The position numbers and the translations under genes were made by a program. This document shows, piece after piece, positions 34,306 through 43,282 of a DNA stretch of 64,000 nt (positions are counted from its first letter, which is position 1; each line of letters opens with the position of its first letter). Source of the DNA: Brassicibacter mesophilus. GTDB lineage: Bacteria; Bacillota; Clostridia; Tissierellales; Proteiniboraceae. The stretch is from assembly GCF_050433385.1 (NCBI RefSeq), contig NZ_JBNPXI010000001.1, positions 186,001 through 250,000 of the forward strand, written 5' to 3'. The notes under the pieces are model-generated. The model saw only the letters and a list, made by a program, of their open reading frames with translations, was not told the origin of the DNA and made no database searches.

Positions 34306-34405
34306 TTATTTTTCATTGTAGCCTAAAGTGTAACCAAAGTGGTAATTCATTAATATACTGTAGTAACCAAAATATTGGTAACAAACATTTTAAGGAGGTT
34401 ATCTT

Positions 34406-34516
34406 ATGTCAAATAATTTAGGATGCTATGGCGGAATTGATTCTTCGTTGTTGTTTTTCTTCTTACTTTTAGTTGTTCTATTCTGTGGATGCTACGGTGG
34501 ATATGGTGGATGCTAA
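34406..34516 (+). CDS. 36-aa Gly/Cys-rich YjcZ-like microprotein
   Basis: ATG at 34406 follows TAAGGAGGTTATCTT. The 36 residues are a polar head with GCYGG, a very hydrophobic helix (LLFFFLLLVVLF) and a tail CGCYGGYGGC. This layout matches the YjcZ-type sporulation microproteins (a short hydrophobic helix with Gly/Tyr/Cys-rich ends). A strong ribosome site and a terminator right after the stop codon support it. Family membership is inferred from composition. Confidence 0.75.
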   Translation: MSNNLGCYGGIDSSLLFFFLLLVVLFCGCYGGYGGC

Positions 34517-34528
34517 ATATAGCATAAT

Positions 34529-34560
34529 TAACGTGGAAGATTACTTAATCTTCCACGTTA
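34529..34560. terminator. Palindrome shared by the microprotein gene and rluA-type gene
   Basis: TAACGTGGAAGATTA (34529-34543) and TAATCTTCCACGTTA (34546-34560) are exact inverted copies; the stop codon of the convergent gene is in the right arm. TATTTT follows rightward and an A/T-rich stretch leftward. Confidence 0.8.
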
Positions 34561-35459
34561 TATTTTAGTCTACTTATCAAGAGTTTTATATCTTCTGATG
34601 GCTCTGCCTTCACTTCTATTCTTCTTCCTGTTCTTGGTTGGTTAAACTTCAATGAATATGAATGCAACGCTTGCCTGTTTATCATATGACTTGGATTATT
34701 ATAAAGTGAATCTCCTATAATCGGATGTCCAATATGCTTTAAATGTACCCTTATTTGATGAGTTCTTCCAGTTTCAATCTGAACTTCCAGTAAAGTGGCA
34801 TCATCATATCTATCTAATACTAAATATTTTGTTAATGCCCCTTTACCATCTTTAGTAACAGATCGCAGCATGGGTTCACTATCTAATTTACCTATTGCCT
34901 CTTCAATAATTCCTTCATCATCTTTTACTACTCCCTCTACAACAGCATAATATTTTTTCTCTATATTATTATTTTCAAACTGTATAGACATTTGCTGATG
35001 AGCAAAAGAGTTCTTAGCTATAACAAGAACGCCGGATGTATCCATATCTAACCTGTTAACAAATCTCACCTTTTTATTAATATTTTTTTGCTTGAAATAA
35101 AAGGCTACACCATTAGCTATAGTTCCTTCTGAGTGGCTTTTAGTAGGATGTACAACTATGTTTGGTTGCTTATTTAAGATGATCAGGTCATAGTCCTCAT
35201 ATATAATATCTATCGGTATATTCTGTGGAGTATTGTTTTCTTCTTCATCCTCCATAATAATAGATATAACATCACCATCTTTAGTAATTGAATTACCTTT
35301 CGCTTTTTTTCCATTTAAGAAAATTAATTTACTTCTCTGAAGTTTTCTAAGAAGTCTTCCAGATATATCATAGGTCTGAGTTAATATCTCTTCTATAGTA
35401 TGGTTAGAAGAATTTACTTTAAATAGTAATACGCTTTCATTCTCTATAATATTTTTCAT
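34545..35459 (-). CDS. RluA-family pseudouridine synthase
   Basis: 304 aa: an S4-like RNA-binding region (about 15-75, SGRLLRKLQRSKLIFLNGK) and a pseudouridine synthase domain (about 80-300). The catalytic Asp is in NRLDMDTSGVLVIAKN, with the later GRTHQIRVHLKHIGHPIIGD motif that marks the RluA/RluD group. It converts specific uridines in rRNA or tRNA; the exact target (RluD-like or YlyB/YhcT-like) is not clear. ATG follows GGAGGCAATGAT. Convergent with the 36-aa gene and divergent from NAD kinase. Confidence 0.93.
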   Translation of the reverse strand: MKNIIENESVLLFKVNSSNHTIEEILTQTYDISGRLLRKLQRSKLIFLNGKKAKGNSITKDGDVISIIMEDEEENNTPQNIPIDIIYEDYDLIILNKQPNIVVHPTKSHSEGTIANGVAFYFKQKNINKKVRFVNRLDMDTSGVLVIAKNSFAHQQMSIQFENNNIEKKYYAVVEGVVKDDEGIIEEAIGKLDSEPMLRSVTKDGKGALTKYLVLDRYDDATLLEVQIETGRTHQIRVHLKHIGHPIIGDSLYNNPSHMINRQALHSYSLKFNQPRTGRRIEVKAEPSEDIKLLISRLKYNVED

Positions 35460-35568
35460 ATCATTGCCTCCATTTTATTATAGGTTTATTTAGTGTATAA
35501 TATAAACATAATAATTATTTCTATTATCTATTTTTGTTTAGCATACATTTTTTATGGAGGGGACTTTT

Positions 35569-36387
35569 TTGAGCTATACTACACAAGAAAAGAACATTAT
35601 AAATATAATACATAATGATGATGTTCGTTCAAGAAAAACTACCGAAATTTTAGAAAACAAACTCCGTCAAAAAGGGTACATCATTTCTGAGGTATATGAT
35701 TATAATGCTATACTAAACATTTGTATTGGTGGTGATGGTGCATTTCTAAGAGCTATACATAACTATAATTTCCCATATATCCCATTTATAGGCGTAAACA
35801 CCGGTCATCTTGGTTTTTTTCAAGAAATACTGCCTGATAGACTAGATCATTTTGTTGAAAGCTTTCACCAAAATAAATACATGATAGAAGAAATATATTT
35901 AGTTGAAGCTTTAGTATGTACACGTACTAGCTGCATAGAATTAGTTGGAGTTAATGAAATTGTCATAAAAGGCATCGAATCAAAAGTTATACATCTAAAC
36001 GTTTCTATAAATGATAATTACCTTGAAAGATTTAGTGGTGACGGATTAATTGTATCTTCTCCAATAGGAAGTACTGCTTATAACTTTTCTTCTGGAGGAA
36101 GCATCGTTTACCCATCACTAAAGATACTTCAACTAACACCTTTAGCTCCTATAAACTCTAAGGCATATAGATCTTTAACTAATAGTGCCATCATACCAGA
36201 TAGCATGACCATAAAGGTTAATCCAGAATACAGAGATGAAAACTCAATTTTAATGGTTGTAGATGGCAATCAATTTAAATATGATAACATTGTTGAAGTC
36301 ACCTTTAAGTTCTCTGATATGACTTTAAGAAAATTAACTATAGATACTCAAAGCTTCTGGTCAAATGTCAAAGACAAATTTTTATAA
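35569..36387 (+). CDS. nadK: NAD kinase
   Basis: 272 aa. Phosphorylates NAD+ to NADP+ using ATP or polyphosphate. The GGDG motif (CIGGDGAFLRA), NTGHLGFFQE and the SPIGSTAYNFSSGG loop are all present. The third motif residue, usually Thr, is Ala here (GGDGA). The frame opens at an ATG at 35554 that overlaps the ribosome site GGAGGGG; TTG at 35569, six bases after that site, is the likelier start. A terminator follows. Confidence 0.93.
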   Translation: MSYTTQEKNIINIIHNDDVRSRKTTEILENKLRQKGYIISEVYDYNAILNICIGGDGAFLRAIHNYNFPYIPFIGVNTGHLGFFQEILPDRLDHFVESFHQNKYMIEEIYLVEALVCTRTSCIELVGVNEIVIKGIESKVIHLNVSINDNYLERFSGDGLIVSSPIGSTAYNFSSGGSIVYPSLKILQLTPLAPINSKAYRSLTNSAIIPDSMTIKVNPEYRDENSILMVVDGNQFKYDNIVEVTFKFSDMTLRKLTIDTQSFWSNVKDKFL

Positions 36388-36395
36388 TATCTGTG

Positions 36396-36427
36396 AAAAG
36401 AGATATAAGCCAATTTATATCTCTTTT
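36396..36427. terminator. Terminator after nadK
   Basis: AAAAGAGATATAA (36396-36408) and TTATATCTCTTTT (36415-36427) are perfect arms with a six-base loop; A4 and T4 at the ends allow use in both directions, serving nadK and the convergent gene at 36434. Confidence 0.85.
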
Positions 36428-36433
36428 CCATTA

Positions 36434-37015
36434 TCATTTATCTGTAAGATCAAAGTGTAATACAAGCCTACTGTTATTTCTCATCTCGGTTGCAATTATG
36501 TAATGTTTGAAGTTTTTATCACATAAATTAATAAGCTGAGTTAATTTCATTTGTTTGACTACCTCATATATTGTAACATCTGCATGTTCCCAGCCCATAC
36601 CTAATAATTTTGAAACTGCATCTTTAGGAATTAATTCAATTGGAATTGATCCAAAAATATTACCTCTTTCAACATTATTTGATGTCCAAAATTTATCATG
36701 TAAATCAAGAATACCAGTTCTTTTTAATTCATCTGTTCGTTGTTCACTAAATTTTTCAAGGTAATTCCCCTCATAATAATTTCTAACTGTAACTGGTTTA
36801 AAAATAAATGGAAGTGAGCTTATTTTTTCTAGTTCTGAATATTCATTATCATAGAAACTTGTTTTAGATTTTTTACTATTAAATTCTTTTTTTATTGATG
36901 CTGCGATAGTAACTATTTCATCAGACAACTGAATCACTTTTTTAGAATTCTCACAGTACGCATATGACTCAAGTTCACTAACAAGTCTTTTTAATCTTCT
37001 TACCGATTCGTTCAT
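36434..37015 (-). CDS. Cytosolic protein of unknown function (193 aa)
   Basis: ATG at 37015 follows AAAGGTGATATA. The N-terminal third is helical and charged; the middle is mixed (ELIPKDAVSKLLGMGW) and the C-terminus ends in beta-type segments (YIIATEMRNNSRLVLHFDL). No signal peptide, membrane segment or known catalytic motif. It starts 22 bases after the O-antigen-ligase-like gene and may be co-transcribed with it. Confidence 0.65.
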   Translation of the reverse strand: MNESVRRLKRLVSELESYAYCENSKKVIQLSDEIVTIAASIKKEFNSKKSKTSFYDNEYSELEKISSLPFIFKPVTVRNYYEGNYLEKFSEQRTDELKRTGILDLHDKFWTSNNVERGNIFGSIPIELIPKDAVSKLLGMGWEHADVTIYEVVKQMKLTQLINLCDKNFKHYIIATEMRNNSRLVLHFDLTDK

Positions 37016-37037
37016 TATATCACCTTTCTTAGTATCA

Positions 37038-38225
37038 TTAGTATTCTTCCTGCATTAGTTCTAAATCATTTGCTTTTTCATCTATAAAATTAATCCCTAT
37101 TAGAAACCATACAAATATTGATATTTGAGATTGTAAACATACTGCATCAAAGAAACCATTAACTATAAGTGTAACATAAAAACCAAGTGAAACTTTGGTT
37201 ATTAATCCTATAGACTGTTTTTTCTTTATATTAAATTTTATTCTATTCCAAATATCTTTGATAAATATAACAAACACTGTAGCTCCAACTACGCCTGTAT
37301 CAACTAATATTTGCAAAAAAACATTATGTACATGAGAAACATATGCTGTTATTGTATTAGAATACTCTGGTATTTTGTTCCAAACAGTTCCTTTTCCTAT
37401 TCCTAATATAGGGTTATCTTGGATTATGTCAAAGGATGCTTTCCAAAGTTTAATTCTATAGCCAACACTAGAGTCTATCACAATCTTTTGAGGCATAAGT
37501 CTTCCGACATCTGAAGCATAGTCAAATCCCCCAAAAATAGCTCCAAACACAACTATATATTTTAAAAACCTTCTGTCAAAAATACCAAGTAACACGAAGG
37601 AAATACATAATGGAATCCATCCTCCTCTAGAATAAGTTAAAAGCAAACATACAGTAGAAGTCATAGTACAAATAGCTGCTGGAACAAGAATTTTTGTTTT
37701 ATTGGTTTCAGTAATGCTTACTACACTCGTTATAATAGTTAAATTAAGGAAGATGGCTAGTATGTTAGGATTAAAAAATGTAGAATAAACCCTAAAGTCA
37801 ATATTATATACATTTTTATCGATCCAACTTTTCTGGATATTTCCAATCTGAAAATAATATTGAAATAACCCAATTACAGAAACTGCTATTCCTAAGTACA
37901 TTATAATAGAAAGTACACGACTAAAATCACTCTCATCCAAAAATGTACTTACAGATATTGAAAAGAGAACCTGTATTATAAAAAAAATAGAGAAAAAAAC
38001 ACTGACATACCAAATTTCAGAAAATATTGATGACAATATCATAGATATAACCATCATAAGCAATATTATATTATTCCTCAGCTTGATAATAATCTCCTGT
38101 TCCTTTTTTAATAGAATTATATTAATGATAATGATTCCCATCAAAACATATGAAGCTATAGGAAAAAAAGCTCCCAAAATAATAATCAAATATATTAAGT
38201 ATTTACTAACTTTTTCTAGATTCAT
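37038..38225 (-). CDS. O-antigen ligase/polymerase-like membrane protein (Wzy_C)
   Basis: 395 aa with about 10-11 membrane segments. A long external loop in the C-terminal half holds NPILGIGKGTVW and SHVHNVFLQILVDTGVVG, the hallmark of the Wzy/WaaL/O-antigen ligase superfamily, including the histidine in HNVFLQ. Such proteins polymerise or transfer glycans from lipid carriers at the outer face of the membrane. ATG follows AAGGATGTTTGATTA. In this Gram-positive setting it probably acts on a secondary wall polysaccharide or a glycoprotein. No glycan cluster surrounds it. Confidence 0.85.
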   Translation of the reverse strand: MNLEKVSKYLIYLIIILGAFFPIASYVLMGIIIINIILLKKEQEIIIKLRNNIILLMMVISMILSSIFSEIWYVSVFFSIFFIIQVLFSISVSTFLDESDFSRVLSIIMYLGIAVSVIGLFQYYFQIGNIQKSWIDKNVYNIDFRVYSTFFNPNILAIFLNLTIITSVVSITETNKTKILVPAAICTMTSTVCLLLTYSRGGWIPLCISFVLLGIFDRRFLKYIVVFGAIFGGFDYASDVGRLMPQKIVIDSSVGYRIKLWKASFDIIQDNPILGIGKGTVWNKIPEYSNTITAYVSHVHNVFLQILVDTGVVGATVFVIFIKDIWNRIKFNIKKKQSIGLITKVSLGFYVTLIVNGFFDAVCLQSQISIFVWFLIGINFIDEKANDLELMQEEY

Positions 38226-38295
38226 TAATCAAACATCCTTAAATAAGTCTCCTAGTTATTAATTTTAATATTAAAATATATTTTAAGCAATAGTA

Positions 38296-38325
38296 AAGGC
38301 TTCCTCTATTTTAAGAGAAAGCCTT
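38296..38325. terminator. Hairpin after pepF
   Basis: AAGGCTTCCTCT and AGAGAAAGCCTT form an almost complete stem (one mismatch) with a six-base loop, seven bases downstream of the pepF stop at 38333. The U tract is weak on the minus strand. Confidence 0.6.
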
Positions 38326-38332
38326 CATTTTC

Positions 38333-40144
38333 TTAAAATGATAGCAATTTTTCCATTTCATCCACTAAATCTCCAAATAACTTAAGAGCATTATTAACTG
38401 GGTCAGGTTGAGTCATATCAACACCAGCTTTTTTCAGAACGTTTATTGGATGATCAGAATTACCGCTTTTTAAGAAATCTAAGTACTTCTCAACAGCTTT
38501 ATTACCGTCATTTAATATTCCTTGTGATAAAGCAACTGCTGCAGAAAAACCAGTAGCATATTGGAAGACATAAAAATTGTAGTAAAAATGAGGTATTCTA
38601 GCCCATTCCATAGCAATTTCATCATCAACAATAATATCCGGACCATAGTATTTTTGGTTAAGATCCCTATATATTTTAGATAAGCTATCTGCGGTTAACG
38701 ACTCACCATTCTCTGCTCGCTCGTGTATAAGCATCTCAAATTCGGCAAACATTGCTTGTCTATATACAGTTCCTCTAAATTGCTCAAGATAATGATTAAG
38801 CAAGTATAGCTTTTCTTCTTTGCTCTTTGAATTTTCAAGCATATGATTCATAAGTAATGCTTCATTTGCAGTTGATGCAACCTCAGCAACAAATATACTA
38901 TAGCTTCCATATATATAAGGTTGATTATGTTTTGAGTAATAGCTGTGAAGTGAATGACCTAACTCATGAGCCAGTGTAAACACATTATCTAATGTATCTT
39001 GATAGTTGAGTAATATAAACGGTTCAGAGTCGTATGTACCCCAAGAGTATGCCCCACTTCTCTTACCCCTGTTTTCATACACATCTACCCATCTTGATTC
39101 AAGTCCATTTTTTACAACACTTAAGTAATTTTCACCAAGTGGTTTTAATCCATCAAGGACAAGATTTTGTGCTTCATCATAACAGATTTTCATATCAACG
39201 TCCTTTACTATAGGAGTATATAGATCATACATATGAAGTTCTTCAAGTCCTAATGCTTTTTTTCTTAACCTGACATACTTATGCATATGTTCAATATTAT
39301 CATTAACAGCTTTAATTAAATTTTTATACACATCTACAGGAATATTATTCCCATCTAAAGCTGCTTCTAAGGCTGAATTGTATTTTCTAACCTTTGAGTA
39401 AAAAATATTCTTTTTGATATCACTATTTAATGCTGTGGCAAATGTATTTCTAAAATTCTTGTATGTTCCATAAAGTGCCTTAAATGCATCTTTTCTAACA
39501 CTTCTATCCTTGCTTTCCATAAGTGGAACAAATCTTCCGTGAGTTATTTCAACTTCTTCTCCATTTTCATCTTTAATTGTTGGAAACTTAATATCTGCAT
39601 TGTTCAACATAGAGAATATGTTTTGAGCAGTTCCTGCCATGTCTCCAGTTTGAGCTATTATTGCTTCCTCTTGTGGCGAAAGAACATGCTCCCTTTTTCT
39701 CATTATTTCTAGAATATGATGATTATATATCCTCAATCCATCTTCATTATTGGCATACTCTTTTATCTTATCTTCATCTAATGATAATATTTCTGGAACA
39801 ATAAATGACATACTCTCTTCTACTTCTACCATTAGACTTGTAGCCCTGTCTGTAAGTGATTGATATTTATCGTTTCTGCTATCTTCATCAAGCTTCATTT
39901 TTGCATATGTATAGATATTCTCACTTATTCTAGAAATATTATCTTTCAACCTCAGGACTTCAAGTAACAGTTGGCTGGAACTAACTACTACACCTTTATA
40001 TTTTGATATGTTTTTTGACAACTGCTTTAATTTTTTAAAATCTTCTTCCCACTTTTCATCGTTTTCGTACATAGAACTAATATTCCATTTATATTTCGTA
40101 TCAATATCTTTTCTATCTCTTAATTGTTTTTTGTTATCAGCCAT
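38333..40144 (-). CDS. pepF: Oligoendopeptidase F
   Basis: 603 aa, the usual PepF (M3B) length, cytosolic. The zinc motif is HELGHSLHSYYS near 385-395, with the downstream Glu ligand in EVASTANEALL. The family's N-terminal helical domain and the C-terminal FYVFQYATGFSAA motif are present. It degrades short peptides (about 6-18 residues). ATG at 40144 follows AGGGAGATGAGAT. Monocistronic. Confidence 0.95.
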   Translation of the reverse strand: MADNKKQLRDRKDIDTKYKWNISSMYENDEKWEEDFKKLKQLSKNISKYKGVVVSSSQLLLEVLRLKDNISRISENIYTYAKMKLDEDSRNDKYQSLTDRATSLMVEVEESMSFIVPEILSLDEDKIKEYANNEDGLRIYNHHILEIMRKREHVLSPQEEAIIAQTGDMAGTAQNIFSMLNNADIKFPTIKDENGEEVEITHGRFVPLMESKDRSVRKDAFKALYGTYKNFRNTFATALNSDIKKNIFYSKVRKYNSALEAALDGNNIPVDVYKNLIKAVNDNIEHMHKYVRLRKKALGLEELHMYDLYTPIVKDVDMKICYDEAQNLVLDGLKPLGENYLSVVKNGLESRWVDVYENRGKRSGAYSWGTYDSEPFILLNYQDTLDNVFTLAHELGHSLHSYYSKHNQPYIYGSYSIFVAEVASTANEALLMNHMLENSKSKEEKLYLLNHYLEQFRGTVYRQAMFAEFEMLIHERAENGESLTADSLSKIYRDLNQKYYGPDIIVDDEIAMEWARIPHFYYNFYVFQYATGFSAAVALSQGILNDGNKAVEKYLDFLKSGNSDHPINVLKKAGVDMTQPDPVNNALKLFGDLVDEMEKLLSF

Positions 40145-40224
40145 ACTAATCTCATCTCCCTTTATAATATATTTCTATTTTATACTGTATGAGAAAATAT
40201 TTCCATATATTATGTGTTATTTTC

Positions 40225-40267
40225 ATTAATATACTTAATGTTAACCATTAACATTAAGTATATTAAT
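40225..40267. repeat. 20-bp perfect AT palindrome between pepF and the PLC-like gene
   Basis: The arms 40225-40244 and 40248-40267 are exact inverted copies around CCA. It lies 41 bases beyond the stop of the PLC-like gene (minus strand) and 80 bases upstream of the pepF start, with no U tract. It could be an end-of-transcript hairpin for the PLC-like mRNA or a regulatory site for pepF. Confidence 0.7.
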
Positions 40268-40308
40268 TCTGTAAAAAACTACATTTGTAAGTCAATGTTA
40301 AACCTTAA

Positions 40309-41007
40309 CTATAATTCCACCTCATTCATGAACATCAGCAAACAACCTGCCGTAGTTCTTTGAGCAAGGGGCAACGCACAGTGTGTAATCTTATGGAATC
40401 TAACTTTATCTTTCTTAATATCTTTAAATTGTTTATATACTCTTAATGCAACCTTAGAATTGAATCTAACATACTTTTCAAGGTCATCAAACAATATAGG
40501 TGGTTTTAATGTGCTAAATTCATTTACTACAGCATGTGTCATTTTAACAAAGTTTTCATATTGGCGATGGCTATCTAACAATCTAATGTTAACATGCTGA
40601 GGTATAGTTAAATCCTGAATAATATGTACACAAGCTCCTAAGTAAAACATGGACTTTTCGATATTGCTTTTTTTCCAGTACTTTATAGCGTTTTCATAAT
40701 ATTTTTGAGTTAATAATAATGCATTACTATGCCCATATAATCCTTTTTTCTTGACCGGGTTATAGAAATGGTTTATACTCTTAAAATCCTGGTCTGCCCA
40801 TACTACTCCTTTGTTTATTTGATCTATATATTTATTTAGAAATTCATATTGCCTAATGTAACCATGTTCATATAAAATACTTATAGCTTGAATATTAATA
40901 AATTGATGAACTTTTACTTCTGTTTTTATTATTATTTTTTTGAAAGGATTTATTATTCTTAATAAAGTCTTAAATGCAGTCCCATAATAATTCTCAACAA
41001 ATTTCAT
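40309..41007 (-). CDS. Zinc-dependent phospholipase C-like protein without signal peptide
   Basis: 232 aa. The pattern of Zn ligands from the bacterial PLC/alpha-toxin N-domain family is visible: a His in VHQFIN, an Asp in WADQDFKSINHF, ACVHIIQDLTIPQHV (His, Asp, His) and HAVVNEF (His-x3-Glu). The classical enzymes are secreted and use a mature N-terminal Trp as ligand; here no signal peptide is evident and no Trp lies near the start. So it may act inside the cell or forespore, or have a different role. ATG at 41007 follows AGGGATGATAAA. Confidence 0.8.
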   Translation of the reverse strand: MKFVENYYGTAFKTLLRIINPFKKIIIKTEVKVHQFINIQAISILYEHGYIRQYEFLNKYIDQINKGVVWADQDFKSINHFYNPVKKKGLYGHSNALLLTQKYYENAIKYWKKSNIEKSMFYLGACVHIIQDLTIPQHVNIRLLDSHRQYENFVKMTHAVVNEFSTLKPPILFDDLEKYVRFNSKVALRVYKQFKDIKKDKVRFHKITHCALPLAQRTTAGCLLMFMNEVEL

Positions 41008-41049
41008 TTTATCATCCCTACGTTAAAAATATCTATCATTATGATGCCC

Positions 41050-41085
41050 AAAAAAACAAAAAAGAAAGAAGTTTTTTCTTCTTCC
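41050..41085 (-). terminator. Terminator after the DUF1015 gene
   Basis: Read leftward, GGAAGAAG (41078-41085) pairs with CTTCTTTC (41064-41071) around six A, followed by a long U-rich tract (complement of the A run at 41050-41063). Confidence 0.8.
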
Positions 41086-41095
41086 TTTTACATAA

Positions 41096-42343
41096 CTAAA
41101 ATAATCTATGAACAAAGAGCCCACTACGAAGTTTCGGCTCAAACCATGTAGATTTTGGAGGCATAACCTGTCCACTGTCAGCTATTGACATTAAATCTTC
41201 CATTGTAGTCGGATACATAGAAAATGCAATTTTCATGTCTTTAGATATCCTTTTCTCAAGTTCAGTTAACCCCCTTATTCCACCCACAAAATCTATTCTT
41301 TTATCTGTCCTTGGATCGTGTATGCCTAATATTGGTTGAAGAAGATTATTCTGTAGTATTGAGACATCTAATCTCTGTACTGGGTCACTCTCATCATATG
41401 TGTCCTTCATTGCTGTTAATATATACCATTTACTGTCAACATACATTCCAAAAGTGTGTTTCTTGTACGGCTTATATGGTCCCTCTTTTGTATACTCTTC
41501 AATTAGAAATTTCTCATTTACCTTGTCCATAAATTGTTCTATAGAATATCCATTTAAATCTTTAGCTACTCTATTATAATCCATGATAAAAAGATCCTCA
41601 TCAGGAAAAATAACTGACATAAAATAATTAAATTCTTCTTCTCCAGTATAGTTTGGGTTATCTTTTCTTCTTTTTAGTCCGACTTTTACAGCAGAAGCAG
41701 ACCTATGGTGTCCATCTGCAATATAAAGATATTCAATAGTTTTAAATAAACTGCATATTTTATCTATAATGTGTTTATCATCTATATCCCATACAATATG
41801 CGTTATACTATCCTCCGATTTAAAATCATAAATAGGCTTATGAAATTTAATCCATTCATTTATAATATAATTTATTTTTTCATTTTTTCTATAGGTTAAA
41901 AAAATTGGTGCAGTATTAGCATCACAATAATCAAAATTATTTATCCTGTCTTGTTCTTTTTCAGGTCGTGTATACTCATGCTTTTTAATTATATCATTCA
42001 AATAATCATCAATTGATGTACACCCTACAATCCCTGTTTGAACTCTTCCAAACATCACTTGTCTGTATATATATATTTTAGGTTGGATATCCTGAATGAG
42101 CACTCCATTTGATATCATACTTTCTAGATTCTCTCTTGCTTTTTCATACACAATTTTATCGTGGACATCAATGCAATCATCTACATCTATTTCAGGTCTA
42201 ACAACATGTAAAAAAGATTGTGCATTTCCTTTTGACATTTCTTTAGCTTCTTCTCTATTCATAACATCATATGGAAGTGATGCAACTTTATGCACAATAT
42301 CTTGCTTTGGTTTTATTCCCTTAAATGGTCTAACAATCGCCAT
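41096..42343 (-). CDS. DUF1015 family protein (SbnI/serine-kinase-related fold)
   Basis: 415 aa. It opens MAIVRPFKGIKPKQD and PYDVMNREEA, and contains YIADGHHRSASAVK near 210, all standard for DUF1015. The family is related to ParB/sulfiredoxin-fold enzymes, and members such as SbnI/SerK phosphorylate free L-serine. Serine kinase activity here is therefore an inference from the family. ATG at 42343 follows GGGAGGCAATAATT. Monocistronic with a 367-base leader gap; no serA/serC genes are adjacent. Confidence 0.88.
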   Translation of the reverse strand: MAIVRPFKGIKPKQDIVHKVASLPYDVMNREEAKEMSKGNAQSFLHVVRPEIDVDDCIDVHDKIVYEKARENLESMISNGVLIQDIQPKIYIYRQVMFGRVQTGIVGCTSIDDYLNDIIKKHEYTRPEKEQDRINNFDYCDANTAPIFLTYRKNEKINYIINEWIKFHKPIYDFKSEDSITHIVWDIDDKHIIDKICSLFKTIEYLYIADGHHRSASAVKVGLKRRKDNPNYTGEEEFNYFMSVIFPDEDLFIMDYNRVAKDLNGYSIEQFMDKVNEKFLIEEYTKEGPYKPYKKHTFGMYVDSKWYILTAMKDTYDESDPVQRLDVSILQNNLLQPILGIHDPRTDKRIDFVGGIRGLTELEKRISKDMKIAFSMYPTTMEDLMSIADSGQVMPPKSTWFEPKLRSGLFVHRLF

Positions 42344-42710
42344 AATTATTGCCTCCCTTTTTATGTGAAAATGTAATCAAAATAATATTATATATCAATT
42401 ATTACCTTTCAAATTAATTATAGTTAACTATTATTTCAAAGAATATCATATAAGCGTGTTCTATACAAGACATACCATTGTATGCTTGTTCAGAAATCAT
42501 AAAAAATAGAGAATTAATATAGATTATCAATTCTCTATTTTTAGATTCTTATCTCATTTAATGAACTGCACTTCTAAAAATGTATTTATTCCTATATGGG
42601 TTATATTAAAACAAAATCTTTCTTCTTAAACTTCATGTTATTTTTATTGAAACACACTAAGGAAGTTATTACTTATATACAATTTTTAAAAATACATAAG
42701 TTCCTATGTG
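42344..42710. other. 367-base intergenic region with one terminator-like palindrome
   Basis: No open frame with a ribosome site. A 14-bp perfect inverted repeat (42502-42515 and 42529-42542) with A- and T-tracts could terminate in either direction, although it is about 170 bases from the nearest upstream stop (42711). A smaller imperfect hairpin (ACAAG-A-CATAC with GTATG-CTTGT) lies near 42465-42490. Together they could be an untranslated RNA end, but nothing decisive is visible. Confidence 0.4.
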
Positions 42711-43262
42711 TTATAAGAATACTTTTACAAACTTAATAGAATACAAATCAGCTACTACTAAATCATCTGTTTGAGGTTCTTGTAACACTATATGATCTAT
42801 ACCAACCTCTTTTAATACACCTTCTCTGTCCATCAGCATATTCGCACCAAGAATGAATTCTACCTTTACATACTGACCTATAAGTGTTCTTAAATATCCT
42901 TGAATGTAGTTTGTATCTACCATAACTGGAGGTCCTGGTTCCTGAATAATATCAACAGGTGAACCTTCAACTGGAACTACAGGAATCGCTCCTCTGCCTG
43001 GTGGCACAGCTGGTACAGTTGGCGTAGGCATTCTTCCTGGTGGTAATACTGGATCAGCAATAGCTCCAGGTGGAACTCCTATAGGATTATATGCAGTTCC
43101 TGGTGGAAACATCCCTGGTGGCATTCCTGGCTGATATATACATGGTGGCATTTGAGGCATTTGAGGCATCTGTGGCATCATATCTGGCATCATTGGTCTT
43201 TTAGGTAAAATTGGGCTAGTTGGCATGTTGTTATCTCTTTGGTCGCTTTGTTGTCTTCTCAT
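42711..43262 (-). CDS. GerQ-like spore coat protein with Met/Pro-rich N-terminus
   Basis: 183 aa. Residues 1-105 are low complexity, rich in Met, Pro and Gly (repeated MPQ and PPG units). The C-terminal domain (about 112-183) resembles the GerQ/YwdL core: DTNYIQGYLRTLIGQ, then a beta strand, EGVLKEVGIDHIVLQEP and a closing LYSIKFVKVF. In Bacillus GerQ is a transglutaminase-cross-linked coat protein needed to place CwlJ. Here it follows a cwlJ-like gene by 20 bases, which supports the assignment. ATG follows AAGGAGGGATATAA. Confidence 0.75.
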   Translation of the reverse strand: MRRQQSDQRDNNMPTSPILPKRPMMPDMMPQMPQMPQMPPCIYQPGMPPGMFPPGTAYNPIGVPPGAIADPVLPPGRMPTPTVPAVPPGRGAIPVVPVEGSPVDIIQEPGPPVMVDTNYIQGYLRTLIGQYVKVEFILGANMLMDREGVLKEVGIDHIVLQEPQTDDLVVADLYSIKFVKVFL

Positions 43263-43282
43263 TTATATCCCTCCTTATTTAA

